Source of the DNA: Nesterenkonia cremea
Lineage (GTDB): Bacteria > Actinomycetota > Actinomycetes > Actinomycetales > Micrococcaceae
NCBI RefSeq assembly: GCF_014642675.1
Contig: NZ_BMIS01000013.1
Location: 1-64,000 of the forward strand
Direction of reading: 5' to 3'
Length of the DNA stretch: 64,000 bases
Of this stretch, positions 46,349 to 56,310 are shown one piece after another. How positions within the stretch are numbered: position 1 is the stretch's first letter; each line of letters starts with the position of its first letter. A program made the translations under genes and the position numbers. The notes beneath the pieces were generated by a model. It was not told the origin of the DNA. It did no database searches and saw nothing but the letters and a program-made list of their open reading frames with translations.

Positions 46349-47242
46349 TCACGGCAGGCGGTAGTCCACCATCAGCGGCGCGTGATCGGACCAGCGCAGC
46401 GAGTAGTCCAGCGCACGGTCGACCTTCGCGTTGGAGGCCAGCTCGGCCAGCATCGGAGTGGCCATCTGGTAATCGATGCGCCATCCGGTGTCATTGTCGA
46501 AGGCCTTACCGCGGTAGGACCACCAGGTGTAGGGACCCTCGACCTCACCGGCCATGGAGCGGGCGACGTCCACGTAGCCGGTCTCGCCGAAGTACTGGTC
46601 GAAGTAGGCGCGCTCCTCGGGCAGGAAGCCGGAGTTCTTCCTATTGCCCTTCCAATTCTTGATGTCCAGCTCGGTGTGGCCGACGTTGAGGTCGCCCATG
46701 ACCAGCACGTGGTCGGCGTGCTCGGCCAGCTTGGGCAGGTACTCGAGCATGTACTGCAGGAAGCGCATCTTGTGCTCCTGCTTCTCGGTGCCCACCTCGC
46801 CGGAGTGGACGTAGACGCTGACCACGGTCAGCGTGCTGCCGTCACCGAGCTCGTAGTCAGCCTCGATCCAGCGGCCGTCGTCCTCCGGGTGACCCTCGCC
46901 GATCCCGGTCCGGGTGGCCACCGGGGCCTGGGTGGAGATGATGGCTACGCCGGCGCGGCCCTTCTGGGCGGCCTCATGCTCATGGATGTGCCAGGTCTTG
47001 CCGGTGGGCTCGGCCATGTCCTGGACCAGCTTGGTGAGGGTGGCGCCGTCGGCGCGCACCTCCTGCAGCGCGAGGATGTCGATCTCGCGGGAGGCCAGCC
47101 ACTCCCCCATCCCCTTGCGGTGGGCGGCGCGGATGCCGTTGACGTTGACGCTCCCGATCCGGGTCAGGCCCTCACCCTTGGGGTCGACGATCCGGTGAGG
47201 GAACTCGCCGAAGGGGTTCTCCTCAGTGGTGGCCTCTGTCAT
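46349..47242 (-). CDS. xth: exodeoxyribonuclease III
   Basis: 297 residues of the endonuclease/exonuclease/phosphatase fold. RIGSVNVNGIRAAHRKG, ILALQEVRADG with the metal Glu, VMGDLNVGHTELDIKN, and WRIDYQMATP plus the C-terminal SDHAPLMVDYRL. Cleaves DNA at abasic sites in base-excision repair. I use ATG 47242 (AGGAGAG site upstream) and not the upstream GTG 47269. Confidence 0.95.
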   Translation of the reverse strand: MTEATTEENPFGEFPHRIVDPKGEGLTRIGSVNVNGIRAAHRKGMGEWLASREIDILALQEVRADGATLTKLVQDMAEPTGKTWHIHEHEAAQKGRAGVAIISTQAPVATRTGIGEGHPEDDGRWIEADYELGDGSTLTVVSVYVHSGEVGTEKQEHKMRFLQYMLEYLPKLAEHADHVLVMGDLNVGHTELDIKNWKGNRKNSGFLPEERAYFDQYFGETGYVDVARSMAGEVEGPYTWWSYRGKAFDNDTGWRIDYQMATPMLAELASNAKVDRALDYSLRWSDHAPLMVDYRLP

Positions 47243-47277
47243 GGATGCACTCTCTCCTGAAGTAGTCACGGGTGTGG

Positions 47278-47856
47278 TCAGCGGACGACGTCGCCCTCGA
47301 TGGTCTCACCGCCGGCGTCGCCGTCGTCGCCGCTCTTCTTCTCGCTGCGGCCCACCAGGTCGGCCAGCATGTCGCGGCCGTTGGTGGCGGTGATCTCCAT
47401 CGTGTCCAGTGCGCGCTCGATCATCTCCATATCGGCCTCGGCGCCCTTCTCGAGCTCCTGGGTGATGACCCGCTTCTGGACCTGGACGATCTTGAAGGAG
47501 TGGTCCAGCTTCATGTTCCGGGCGTGGGCGTCCTCGTCCACCACGGCTGCGGCGCCGGACTGACCGGCGCGGTGGGCGGCGACGTCGGCGCGGGCCGAGT
47601 CGAGGGTCTGCCCGACCTTCTGTGAGGCCCGGCGGACGGTGACCACCAGCACGGCGGCCAGCAGCAGCCAGCCGGCCGAGATGACCACGATGATCCATCC
47701 GATGATGTCGTTCTGGTTGGCCGCGAAGATCAGCGCCACCAGCAGCACGGTGATCATCACCGCGAAGGTGATCCCGGAGGTGCGGCGGCCGAAATTCCGC
47801 ACCGCGTGGTCAGCGCGGGAGGCGCCCGTCGGAGGCAGAGAAGACTGGGAACTCAT
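47278..47856 (-). CDS. conserved-looking two-helix membrane protein, unknown
   Basis: 192 residues. Two membrane helices at about residues 30-75 (FAVMITVLLVALIFA; IIGWIIVVISAGWLLLAAVLVV) with both ends probably cytoplasmic, followed by a charged 100-residue domain rich in Glu/Lys that looks helical or coiled. I do not recognise the family. It ends 36 bases before the exonuclease start on the same strand. Confidence 0.75.
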   Translation of the reverse strand: MSSQSSLPPTGASRADHAVRNFGRRTSGITFAVMITVLLVALIFAANQNDIIGWIIVVISAGWLLLAAVLVVTVRRASQKVGQTLDSARADVAAHRAGQSGAAAVVDEDAHARNMKLDHSFKIVQVQKRVITQELEKGAEADMEMIERALDTMEITATNGRDMLADLVGRSEKKSGDDGDAGGETIEGDVVR

Positions 47857-47966
47857 ACCCCAGATTATCCCCGGCCACGCGCTCGGAACGCTAATCGGAC
47901 TCCCGCCGCGGGCCGGTCAGGCATAGGCTGGTGCGCGGACCAGATCCGTTTCATCAGGAGGACCCC

Positions 47967-48308
47967 ATGACAGAGCTGCCCGAGGGCATCGCAGGAGCCG
48001 AACAGGCCCAGCGCACCACCATGATGCGCCGCTACACCACTGACCCGGAGCTGCTCGACGAGTTCGTCCAGTTCCTGCGCAGCGAGGTCTTCCCCGCCCG
48101 CGAGGCGCGCGGCTTCACCGTGGAGTCGGTGTGGCTCTCCGCGGAGAAGGACGAGCTGACCTGGTTCGTCAGCCGCCCGGGCAGCCGCGAGGAGTTCGAG
48201 CAGGCGGAGAAGGAGTGGGAGGAGTCCGAGGAGCGCGCCCGCATCTTCGCCGGCCGCCCTGCCTTCGTCCTGGGCAAGGACATCCGCCCGGTGACCCGCC
48301 TGCGCTGA
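47967..48308 (+). CDS. small NIPSNAP-like protein
   Basis: 113 residues from ATG 47967 with an AGGAGG site. MMRRYTTDPELLDEFVQFL, then VESVWLSAEKDELTWFVSRPGSREEFEQAEKEWEES, is the pattern of ferredoxin-like alpha-beta proteins of the NIPSNAP group. Function unknown. Stands alone between divergent genes; its stop lies 19 bases from the convergent MFS gene stop. Confidence 0.7.
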   Translation: MTELPEGIAGAEQAQRTTMMRRYTTDPELLDEFVQFLRSEVFPAREARGFTVESVWLSAEKDELTWFVSRPGSREEFEQAEKEWEESEERARIFAGRPAFVLGKDIRPVTRLR

Positions 48309-48327
48309 GGCAGGACCGTACGCCTGC

Positions 48328-49776
48328 TCAGGCGGCGGCCTCCGCTCTGCGCGCCCTCCGGGCCGCGAAGACGGCGGCCGCCACTGAGCTGACCATGAAC
48401 ACGGCGATTCCCAGTGCGCCGACCACCAGTCCGTCCTGGTGCTCTCCGTGGGCGCTGACGGTGAAGTAGATGCCGGTGATCAGGGCGACGCCCACCGCGG
48501 TGCACACACGCTGCGCCGTCTGGGCCACTCCCCCGGCGGCCCCAGCCATGCGCTCGGGCACATCCTGCATGGACAGGGTCTGAGCGCTCGGGATGATCAG
48601 CGCCTGGGAGAGCCCGACGACGGCGACGGCTGCGGTCAGCAGCCACAGCGAGCCGTAGTCGGTGCTCATCAGGGCGGCCGCACCGGCAACGGCCAGCATG
48701 GCGACCACGGAGAGCACCGTGCCCCACACCAGCAGCTGGGTGCCGCGTTCGGCCACGCGCTTGCCCACTGAGGCGGAGAGCAGCATGACCATCAGGGCGC
48801 TGGGCAGGGTCACGAGTCCGGCGATGAGCGCGCCCTCGCCGAGCCCCTGCTGGACGTAGACGGCCACGATGGCCCAGATCGCGGGCATACCGGTGAAGTA
48901 GAGGCCCAGCACCAGAGAGTTCAGCGTGTAGCTGGGCACGGTGAACAGCGCCAGGTTCACCATGGGCGCACCGGCATGGCGTTGCCCCAGCCGCTTCTCC
49001 CAGAGCACCCACCCCAGCAGCACTGCCGCACCGAGAACACCCAGGGCTGCGCCGAAGAGGCTGCGGAACTGGATGAAGGGCAGCATGATCAGCACGACCG
49101 CGGCCGAGAGCAGCAGCACACCCACCGGGTCCAGACGGTGGATGCCGCGCAGCCCGGAGCCGGAGGCGGCCGCCGTGTCCTGCGCCTGCGGGCCGGCGTC
49201 GTCGTCCTCCGGGCGCGGAAGCCACAGCATGGCGAAGAGCAGCGCGGCCGCGGTGACCGGAACGTTGATCAGGAAGGTCAGGCGCCAGCCGATCTCCGGG
49301 CTGGTGGTGTCGATGATCAGACCGCCCAGCGCCGGTCCTGCCGCAACGGCCAGACCGATCACCGTGGACATCAGGCCATAGGCTCGGCCCCGCTCGGATC
49401 CGGTGAAGAGCCGCTGGATCATGCCGATGATCTGCGGGGTCAGGATGCCCGCGCCGATGCCCATCAGGACACGGGCGATGTTCAGCAGCAGCGGATCCGG
49501 AGCCAGTGCGGTCAGCAGCGAGGCCAGGCCGAAGAAGATCACCCCGAGCAGGAAGAATCGACGCCGGCCCCAGACGTCGCCGGCGCGGCCTGCGGGCACC
49601 AGGGCCACGCCGAAGGCCAGCGCATAGCCGGAGAGCACCCACTGCAGATCCGAGTCGGAGGCTCCGAGGCCGGCCTCGATGGCGGGGAGCGCCACGTTGA
49701 CGATGCTGATGCTCAGCAGCGCCGCGAAGAGCGGCAGGAACATGGCAGCCATCATCCGGCGGGGGTGGGAGGTCAT
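48328..49776 (-). CDS. MFS multidrug exporter, DHA2 (14-helix) type
   Basis: 482 residues, about 14 hydrophobic segments. Motif A is seen as AGRAGDVWGRRRFF after helix 2, and motif C-like GPALGGLIIDT after helix 5. DHA2 members use the proton gradient to export drugs and other organics. The substrate cannot be told. Monocistronic. Confidence 0.9.
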   Translation of the reverse strand: MTSHPRRMMAAMFLPLFAALLSISIVNVALPAIEAGLGASDSDLQWVLSGYALAFGVALVPAGRAGDVWGRRRFFLLGVIFFGLASLLTALAPDPLLLNIARVLMGIGAGILTPQIIGMIQRLFTGSERGRAYGLMSTVIGLAVAAGPALGGLIIDTTSPEIGWRLTFLINVPVTAAALLFAMLWLPRPEDDDAGPQAQDTAAASGSGLRGIHRLDPVGVLLLSAAVVLIMLPFIQFRSLFGAALGVLGAAVLLGWVLWEKRLGQRHAGAPMVNLALFTVPSYTLNSLVLGLYFTGMPAIWAIVAVYVQQGLGEGALIAGLVTLPSALMVMLLSASVGKRVAERGTQLLVWGTVLSVVAMLAVAGAAALMSTDYGSLWLLTAAVAVVGLSQALIIPSAQTLSMQDVPERMAGAAGGVAQTAQRVCTAVGVALITGIYFTVSAHGEHQDGLVVGALGIAVFMVSSVAAAVFAARRARRAEAAA

Positions 49777-49983
49777 GCGGCCATGCTATGCCGTGGTCTG
49801 CGGGGCATGCTCACACTGCCTCGCCGCGCAGCGCAGTCTCGGCGCGGCGCCACAGTCATCACGATTCGATGAACATTCCTCCCGGCAGGTCCCGCAGGAG
49901 CGCTGGCCTCAGGTGCTCTGGATAGGGTGCTCATAGAACTCGCACCCGTTCCGGCGAGCAGATTTCGCGCTAAGGAGAGACCT

Positions 49984-50985
49984 ATGTCCGATCAGGACCA
50001 GACCATCGACATGCTGACTACTGAGGGCCCCGCTGCGCGCAGCCTGCTGCGCCCGCGCCTGATGAAGGCGGCCGGCGTCGGCATGGCCGGTCTGCTTGCC
50101 CTGAGCGCCTGCGCCTCTGTCGAGGGAGGCGACGACGCCGACGACGACAGCCAGGATCAGACTGAGGCTGCTGGCGAAGAGGCCAGCGAGGAGGAGGCCC
50201 CCGAGGAGGTCGAGGCGCCCGCCCTGGAGGAGATCCATGAGGACATCTTCGCCTCCATGCAGAGCGCGGAGAGCGTCACGATGGTGGCTGAGGGCGACGC
50301 GATGGGTGCTGACCTCGGCGACTTCGCTGAGGAATTCGGCGACGATGAGGAAGACGTCGACATGCAGCAGATTTCGCTCGCCGTTTCGGGCGCTGTCGAC
50401 GGCTCAGCCTCCGAAGTTCAGTTCGACATCGCCGGCCAGCAGATGACGTTCCTCCAGAATGACGAGGGAACCTTCATGGACGGCCAGAGCACGGTCTTCT
50501 TCCTCGAACAGGGGCTCCCTGACGAGTTCCGCGACGCCATCGACATGGACGGCGTCTATGACGATCTGGAAGACAGCTGGGTCGACATGAGCGACGAGAT
50601 GAACGAGCCGGACTCTGACTTCGCGATCGATGAGATCCTCTCCAGCATGGAGGAGGACTTCTCAGAGGCCGATGAGGACAGCATCTTCCCCTGGCCCGAC
50701 GGCGAATTCCCTGAGGGAGAGGCTGAGGAGCGCGAGGGCGAAGACGTGTGGGTCTACTCCGATGAGGGTGAAGGCGAGATGGTCATCACCGCCGACGAAG
50801 ACGCTCCGCGAATCCTCACCGTGGACGGTGAGGACGAAGACGGCAACCCCATCATGGTGACCTTCCGCGATTGGGATCAGGCTCAATATGAAGAGGGCCA
50901 ACCTGACGGGGATGTGATCACCGAGTCCGACTTCGAGGACATCCTGATCGAACACGCCGACGAGGAGCTGGTCGAACAGATGTGA
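49984..50985 (+). CDS. very acidic lipoprotein, LppX/LprG-like in outline
   Basis: 333 residues. An AAGGAGAG site precedes ATG 49984. The lipobox LLALSAC is at about residues 36-42, after an N-region of unusual length; ATG 50062 would give a standard signal peptide. After the Cys the chain is extremely acidic (EGGDDADDDS, then EEASEEEAPEEVEAP). The domain beyond residue 80 has the alternate strand pattern of the LppX/LolA-like fold (SVSGAVDGSASEVQFDI-like) but I am not certain. It may carry lipids across the envelope, or be structural. Confidence 0.7.
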   Translation: MSDQDQTIDMLTTEGPAARSLLRPRLMKAAGVGMAGLLALSACASVEGGDDADDDSQDQTEAAGEEASEEEAPEEVEAPALEEIHEDIFASMQSAESVTMVAEGDAMGADLGDFAEEFGDDEEDVDMQQISLAVSGAVDGSASEVQFDIAGQQMTFLQNDEGTFMDGQSTVFFLEQGLPDEFRDAIDMDGVYDDLEDSWVDMSDEMNEPDSDFAIDEILSSMEEDFSEADEDSIFPWPDGEFPEGEAEEREGEDVWVYSDEGEGEMVITADEDAPRILTVDGEDEDGNPIMVTFRDWDQAQYEEGQPDGDVITESDFEDILIEHADEELVEQM

Positions 50986-51055
50986 GGCAGTCCGCAGGGC
51001 GAGGAGCGGGCGGCCCAGGCCGCGGCAGGAGACGATCCCCTGCCACGGCCGCCGT

Positions 51056-52084
51056 CTACTTCCAGCCCAGCGGCTTGGCCACGTGCTCGATGATGTTCTC
51101 CAGCAGCCGGGCGTTGTAGTCCACGCCCAGCTGGTTGGGCACCGTGACCAGCAGGGTGTCCGCCTCCTGGACGGCTGTGTCCGTGGCCAGCTCCTCCACC
51201 AGCTCATCAGGCTCGGCGGTGTAGGAGCGGCCGAAGACCGCCCGGGTCTTCTCATCGATCATCCCGAACTGGTCCTGGCTGTCCCGCTGCCCCAGGAAGT
51301 AGGCACGGTCCTGGTCCGAGACGATCGGGATGATGGAGCGGCTCACCGAGACGCGCGGGGTGAAGCCGTGGTCGTGGTTGTTCCACTCCTGGCGGAACTT
51401 CTGGATCTGCTTGGTCTGCTGGATGTGAAGCGGCTCCCCGGACTCGTCGTCCTTGAGCGTGGAGCTCATCAGGTTCATGCCCTTCTGCGCCGCCCACTCG
51501 GCGGTGGCGTCGGAGCCGGCGCCCCACCAGATGCGCTCGCGCAGACCCTGCGAGTAGGGTTCCACCCGCAGCATGCCGGGCGGGTTGGGGAACATCGGCC
51601 GCGGGTTCGGCTCGGCGAAGCCCTGACCGGTGAGCACCTGCAGAGCGATCTCGGTGTGCCGGCGCGCCATATCGGCGTCGCGCTCTCCCTCAGCCGGGTG
51701 GAAGCCGAAGTATTTATAGCCCTCCACCACCTGTTCCGGCGAGCCCCGGGAGATGCCCAGCTGCAGCCGACCCTCGGAGATCAGATCCGCGGAGGCCGCA
51801 TCCTCGGCGAAGCGCATGGGCGGCTCGTAGCGCATATCGATCACGCCGGTGCCGATCTCGATGCTGGAGGTCTTCGCGCCCGCTGCGGCCAGCAACGGGT
51901 AGGGCGAGCCCAGCTGACGGGCGAAGTGGTGCACTCGGAAGTAGGCGCCGTCGACTCCCAGCTCCTCGGCCGCGACGGCGAGATCGATGCTCTGCAGCAG
52001 CGCGTCCTGACCCGATCGCGTACCCGAACGGGGCGAGGGGGTCCAGTGGCCGAAGGACAGGAAGCCGATCTTCTTAGCGCTCAT
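51056..52084 (-). CDS. LLM-class flavin-dependent oxidoreductase
   Basis: 342 residues of the luciferase-like TIM barrel. IGFLSFGHWTP at the start, LGVDGAYFRVHHFARQ, KTSSIEIGTGVIDMRYEPPMRFAEDAASADLISEGRLQLGISRGSPEQ all follow the family. Uses reduced FMN and oxygen; the substrate is unknown. Next upstream is the PaaX-type repressor on the same strand, so it may belong to the same regulon as the P450/ABC unit. Confidence 0.9.
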   Translation of the reverse strand: MSAKKIGFLSFGHWTPSPRSGTRSGQDALLQSIDLAVAAEELGVDGAYFRVHHFARQLGSPYPLLAAAGAKTSSIEIGTGVIDMRYEPPMRFAEDAASADLISEGRLQLGISRGSPEQVVEGYKYFGFHPAEGERDADMARRHTEIALQVLTGQGFAEPNPRPMFPNPPGMLRVEPYSQGLRERIWWGAGSDATAEWAAQKGMNLMSSTLKDDESGEPLHIQQTKQIQKFRQEWNNHDHGFTPRVSVSRSIIPIVSDQDRAYFLGQRDSQDQFGMIDEKTRAVFGRSYTAEPDELVEELATDTAVQEADTLLVTVPNQLGVDYNARLLENIIEHVAKPLGWK

Positions 52085-52153
52085 ACCGGAGCAAACCCTG
52101 CACGGGCTCCAGTCATTCCACGACGCTGGAAGATCCCGACGCCGCCGGAGCGC

Positions 52154-53104
52154 TCAGTACCGCTGGTAGGCGGGCACACCGCTCACCGTGATGACCTCCG
52201 GCACCTGTTCCGGGATGCGGTGGCTTCGGACATCGTCCAGATGCTCTGCCGAATGACGCTCCACCACAGCACGGACGAAGGAGACTGCCAGCGGCTCCAG
52301 CTTGGCATAGAGCTTGCGGAAGCATGCGGCCGCTCGCTGCCGAGGCCAGTCTGCCGGCAGGAGATCCAGCGGCAGGCCCGGGTCCATCCGGGGGAACCAA
52401 CGCCAGACGTTGATCAGCTGGGTGCGCAGCACCAAGGCCTCAGCAGCCGTCACCCGCCCGGAATCCACGGCGGCCAGCGCCTCCTCGACCTGGTCTAGGA
52501 ATGCCTCATAGCGGCTCCGGATCAGCGGCACCGACCATGCGTCGGTGGGCAGTCCATGAGTGCGGCCCACACCATGGGCCGTCGCTTCGAAGACCGTGGC
52601 CGCGTCGATCTCCAACGAGCGCAGCAGCCCAGCGACGCCCTCCCGTGCCGCCTGCGGGGACACCCAGACTCCGTCGTAGAGCGGGGCAAACCCCATCCAG
52701 CTCAGGCCCTTGTGCAGCTTGAGCCGGCGGGGGCGCTGGGCCTCCGGCACGGAGAACACCACGGTGGTCCAGATGAACGGATCCGGACCAGGGACGCGCC
52801 CGAACCTGGCCATGCTGTTGAACCCCTGCAGCACCCGCCCTCGCGCTCCGTCGGCGAAGGAGTAGAAGGTCCTCCGGCCCTCCCGATGCTGCTCCAGACG
52901 TCCGCGCCGACAGATTCGGCTCAGCAGGGTGCGCGTCCCGGAGCCTGGCACACCGAACTCCTCCATGAGCTCGACCAGCGCCCCCGAAGGCGCCCGAGCG
53001 CCGAGCTCCACCCAGTACTCCGCCATCAGGGTGACCAACATCTGCCGGGGGCGGGGCCCCTCAGCGACCTCGGTCCGCAGATCCTCCAGGAACTCTCTGG
53101 TCAC
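52154..53104 (-). CDS. PaaX-family transcriptional repressor
   Basis: 316 residues. N-terminal winged-helix (RQMLVTLMAEYWVELG, then EEFGVPGSGTRTLLSRICRRGRLE) and the PaaX core and C-terminal domains (WSWVV/FVWTTVVFSVPEA-like, LRTQLINVWRWFPRMDPGLPLDLLPADW). PaaX binds phenylacetyl-CoA and represses phenylacetate genes, but no paa genes are here. It is divergent from the ABC/P450 unit, so I infer that it controls that unit with a different ligand. Confidence 0.88.
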   Translation of the reverse strand: MTREFLEDLRTEVAEGPRPRQMLVTLMAEYWVELGARAPSGALVELMEEFGVPGSGTRTLLSRICRRGRLEQHREGRRTFYSFADGARGRVLQGFNSMARFGRVPGPDPFIWTTVVFSVPEAQRPRRLKLHKGLSWMGFAPLYDGVWVSPQAAREGVAGLLRSLEIDAATVFEATAHGVGRTHGLPTDAWSVPLIRSRYEAFLDQVEEALAAVDSGRVTAAEALVLRTQLINVWRWFPRMDPGLPLDLLPADWPRQRAAACFRKLYAKLEPLAVSFVRAVVERHSAEHLDDVRSHRIPEQVPEVITVSGVPAYQRY

Positions 53105-53253
53105 ATCGTCCTCTCCGACTTCTCCGCTGTCTCATCTGTCTGCAGTGGCCGTAAGGAACTAAAGTCAGTCATCCTTCGGCGCTGTACCTGGCCACCACAG
53201 TAGTCGCAGATCCCTTCTGCGAGCGCGATTCTCCTTCAATGGATGTCAAAAAC

Positions 53254-53282
53254 TTGACGACCGACACCAGAGTGACAATAAT
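53254..53282 (+). promoter_or_regulatory. probable sigma-70-type promoter of the ABC/P450 operon
   Basis: TTGACG at 53254-53259 and AATAAT at 53277-53282 with 17 bases between them. A short dyad, GTGACAATAATCAC (53272-53285), overlaps the -10 box and could be a repressor site. The region lies about 65 bases before the first ATG and between the divergent PaaX-type gene and the operon. Confidence 0.5.
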
Positions 53283-53347
53283 CACAGCCACGATGTGATG
53301 TAAATCTCATTGATATCCATAGTCTGCTGATCAGTGGTGGAGGACCG

Positions 53348-54517
53348 ATGCAGCACGCAGTCCAGATCGAAGGTCTGACCAAGGAGTTCACCCGGCGCGA
53401 CGGCACCCGCATCCGCGCCATCGACGACGCCGCGATCACGATCGACCCCGGCGAATTCATCGTCCTGCTGGGCCCCAGCGGCTGCGGGAAGACCACCCTG
53501 CTGCGCACCATCGCCGGACTGGAGAACCCGGACAGCGGCCGGATCAGCATCGACGGCCGCGACGTCTTCGCCTCACACAACCGCACTCTGGTCCCGCCCG
53601 AGCAGCGCGACCTGAGCATGATGTTCCAGTCCTATGCCCTCTGGCCCCACATGACGGTGCGCAACAACGTGCGCTACCCGCTGGAGACCCGGCGGCGGCC
53701 CCGGATCGCGCGGAAGGAGATGGACCGCCGCGCGCTCGAAGCGCTGGAGACTGTGGGCATCGGCGAGCTCAGCGGGCAGTACCCCGGACAGCTCAGCGGC
53801 GGCCAGCAGCAGCGCACCGCCCTGGCTCGGGCCCTGGTCAACGGCTCTCCGGTCATCCTCTTCGACGAGCCGCTCTCCAACGTCGACGCCCAAGTGCGCG
53901 AGCAGCTCCGAGCAGAGCTCCTGGCCACCCAGCGTCGCCTGGGATTCACCGCCATCTTCGTCACCCACGATCAGAACGAGGCCATGGAGCTGGCCACCCG
54001 CATCGCTGTGCTGGACCAGGGCAAGGTCCAACAGGTGGGAACACCGGCCGAGATCTACCGCAACCCGGCCACCGCCTATGTGGCCACCTTCATCGGCACC
54101 ACCAACGAGATCAGCGGAACCTGGGACCCATCACAATCCGGCTTCAGCACCGACGCCGGGCCGATCCGCAGCAGCTCCCTCACTCCGGAGACGGCGAGCG
54201 CCCGTATCCTGTGGCGCCCCGAGGACGGCAAGCTGGAGTCGAGCCGGCCCAGCGGACCGAACACCTTCGAGGTGACCGTCACCAAGACATTGTTCCTGGG
54301 GCTCCACACCGAGTACGTGGTCCGCTGGGGCAAGGCCTCCGCTCGGATCTGGAGCTCCGAGCACCACCGCTTCTGCCCCGGCGATCAGGCCTGGCTCTCC
54401 GTCTCCCCGGAGGACGTGATGGTCTTCCCCGGTGACGGCGCCCAGCCGACTGAGGCGGAAGCCGCTGAGGATACTCCCCCACAGAGCTCCGCTGTGCTGA
54501 GCGAGGCGGCAGGATGA
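53348..54517 (+). CDS. ABC importer ATP-binding protein (FbpC/PotA type)
   Basis: 389 residues. Walker A GPSGCGKTTLL, signature LSGGQQQRTALARAL, Walker B VILFDEPLSNVDAQ, H-loop FVTHDQ, and a C-terminal TOBE-like domain. A GGTGGAGG site precedes ATG 53348. Energises the permease encoded immediately downstream, with which it overlaps (ATGA). Confidence 0.93.
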   Translation: MQHAVQIEGLTKEFTRRDGTRIRAIDDAAITIDPGEFIVLLGPSGCGKTTLLRTIAGLENPDSGRISIDGRDVFASHNRTLVPPEQRDLSMMFQSYALWPHMTVRNNVRYPLETRRRPRIARKEMDRRALEALETVGIGELSGQYPGQLSGGQQQRTALARALVNGSPVILFDEPLSNVDAQVREQLRAELLATQRRLGFTAIFVTHDQNEAMELATRIAVLDQGKVQQVGTPAEIYRNPATAYVATFIGTTNEISGTWDPSQSGFSTDAGPIRSSSLTPETASARILWRPEDGKLESSRPSGPNTFEVTVTKTLFLGLHTEYVVRWGKASARIWSSEHHRFCPGDQAWLSVSPEDVMVFPGDGAQPTEAEAAEDTPPQSSAVLSEAAG

Positions 54518-56310
54518 CCGCCACACAGACCCCACCACCGACCCGCCCGCCCCGCGGCCCGGTGCCCAAGCCCCGGCTGAGCCGGATGCCCCGCAAGCCG
54601 TCATCCTTCGACACTCTGACCCTGGTGCTGGCCTTCACCCTGATCGCCATCGTCTGCCTGCCGCTGCTCCAGGTGGTCATCGGCATGGTGTGGAAGGACG
54701 GGGAGTTCACCTTCGAGGCCATCGAACGGACTCTGGCGCTGCCCGACCTCTGGACCCTGATCTGGAACACCTTGGTCCTGGTCATCGCCTCCAGCGTCTG
54801 TGCAGTGGTGATCGGCTTCCTGCTGGCCTGGGTCAATCAGCGCACCGACGCCCGCTGGGGCCTGCTCAACGACATCCTCCCCTACCTGCCGTTCCTGCTG
54901 CCGCCGGTGGCCGGAGCCGTGGGGTGGATCATGCTGCTCTCACCGACCTCGGGACTGCTCAACGTATGGATCCGGGACGCCCTCTCGCTGTTCGGGGTGG
55001 ACCTGGCCACCGGCCCCTTCGACATCCACACGTGGTACGGGCTGATCCTGGTCTACACGGTCTATGCCGTGCCCTATACCTACCTGAACATCTCGGCCGC
55101 CTTGGAGTCCTTCGACTCGAGCCTGGAGGAAGCCTCCCGGCTCAGCGGCGCGGGCTATCTGCGCACACTGCGCCGGGTGACCCTGCCCGCCCTGGCCCCG
55201 TCGGTGGGTGCGGGCTTCCTGCTGAGCACCTGGTTCGGCTTCGGGATGTTCTCCATCGCGGCGATCATCGGAACTCCCGCACAGATCGATGTCATCGCCG
55301 TGCGGATCGTGAACCTGCTGACCTTCAGCTATCCGCCGGATGAGGACCTGGCCATCGGACTGAGCGCCATCGTGATGGTCTTCGTGGGGCTCTCCTACTA
55401 CATCCAGTTCAGGATCCTGCGCTCAGCCCGGTTCGGAAGCATCAGCGGCAAGAGCACCCAGCACAACATCATCCGCCTGGGGCCCTGGCGCCCGGTGGTC
55501 CGCGGGCTGGTCCTGATCTATGTGCTCGGCTCCACCGTCCTGCCCATGATCGGACTGTTCCTGGTGGCCCTCAACGGCTATTGGACGCCGAACATCGACT
55601 GGGGCGGACTCAGCCTGGATGCCTTCCGCAGCACCCTGATCCATGATCCGAGCGCCCGTGAGGCCCTGTTCAACAGCCTGGGTCTGGGCATCGTCGGCGG
55701 CTTCATCGGCATCCTGGCCGCCTCCTTCGTCTCCCTCTACGTCCAACGACGCCGCACCGCTCTGGGCGCCGGCATCGATGCGGCCATCAAGATGCCCGCC
55801 TCCATCTCCAACATGGTCATCGCAGTCGGCATCCTCCTGCTGCTCGGCGGGGATCCCTTCAACCTCGGCGGCACCTGGCTGATCCTGCTGATCGGCTACC
55901 TGGCCCTCTACCTGCCGCAGGCCTCCATCGCCTCCGACGCCGCAGTGGCGGTGGTGGGCAAAGATCTGGGTGAGGCCTCCACCGTCTCCGGAGCCCGGGA
56001 CTGGAAGACCTTCCTGCGCATCTATGCCCCACTCATGCTGCCCGGACTCATCGGCGCCTGGGCGCTGCTGTTCATCAGGATCGTCGGCGATCTGACCGCT
56101 TCGGCCATCCTCTCCGGCACCGAGAACGTGGTGTTGGGCTTCCGCATCCTCGAAGTCTTCAACGGCGGCTCCTACGCCGAGCTCGCCGCGCTCTCCTCCA
56201 CCCTCGTCCTGATCACCGGAACAGTGCTGCTGTTCGTGATCATCCTGTCCAAACGTTTCGGAGTGGCCAAGACCCAGTCCGCTCCCCGCACCAGAAAGGC
56301 TCGACGATGA
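54514..56310 (+). CDS. ABC importer permease, double-length (FbpB type)
   Basis: 598 residues: two fused MetI-type permease halves of about six helices each. The coupling (EAA) loops are EEASRLSGAGYLRTLRRVTLPALAPS in the first half and GEASTVSGARDWKTFLRIYAPLMLPG in the second. One chain therefore replaces the usual permease pair. This form is common in Fe(III) and thiamine/phosphonate importers. Overlaps both neighbours by four bases. Confidence 0.93.
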   Translation: MTATQTPPPTRPPRGPVPKPRLSRMPRKPSSFDTLTLVLAFTLIAIVCLPLLQVVIGMVWKDGEFTFEAIERTLALPDLWTLIWNTLVLVIASSVCAVVIGFLLAWVNQRTDARWGLLNDILPYLPFLLPPVAGAVGWIMLLSPTSGLLNVWIRDALSLFGVDLATGPFDIHTWYGLILVYTVYAVPYTYLNISAALESFDSSLEEASRLSGAGYLRTLRRVTLPALAPSVGAGFLLSTWFGFGMFSIAAIIGTPAQIDVIAVRIVNLLTFSYPPDEDLAIGLSAIVMVFVGLSYYIQFRILRSARFGSISGKSTQHNIIRLGPWRPVVRGLVLIYVLGSTVLPMIGLFLVALNGYWTPNIDWGGLSLDAFRSTLIHDPSAREALFNSLGLGIVGGFIGILAASFVSLYVQRRRTALGAGIDAAIKMPASISNMVIAVGILLLLGGDPFNLGGTWLILLIGYLALYLPQASIASDAAVAVVGKDLGEASTVSGARDWKTFLRIYAPLMLPGLIGAWALLFIRIVGDLTASAILSGTENVVLGFRILEVFNGGSYAELAALSSTLVLITGTVLLFVIILSKRFGVAKTQSAPRTRKARR

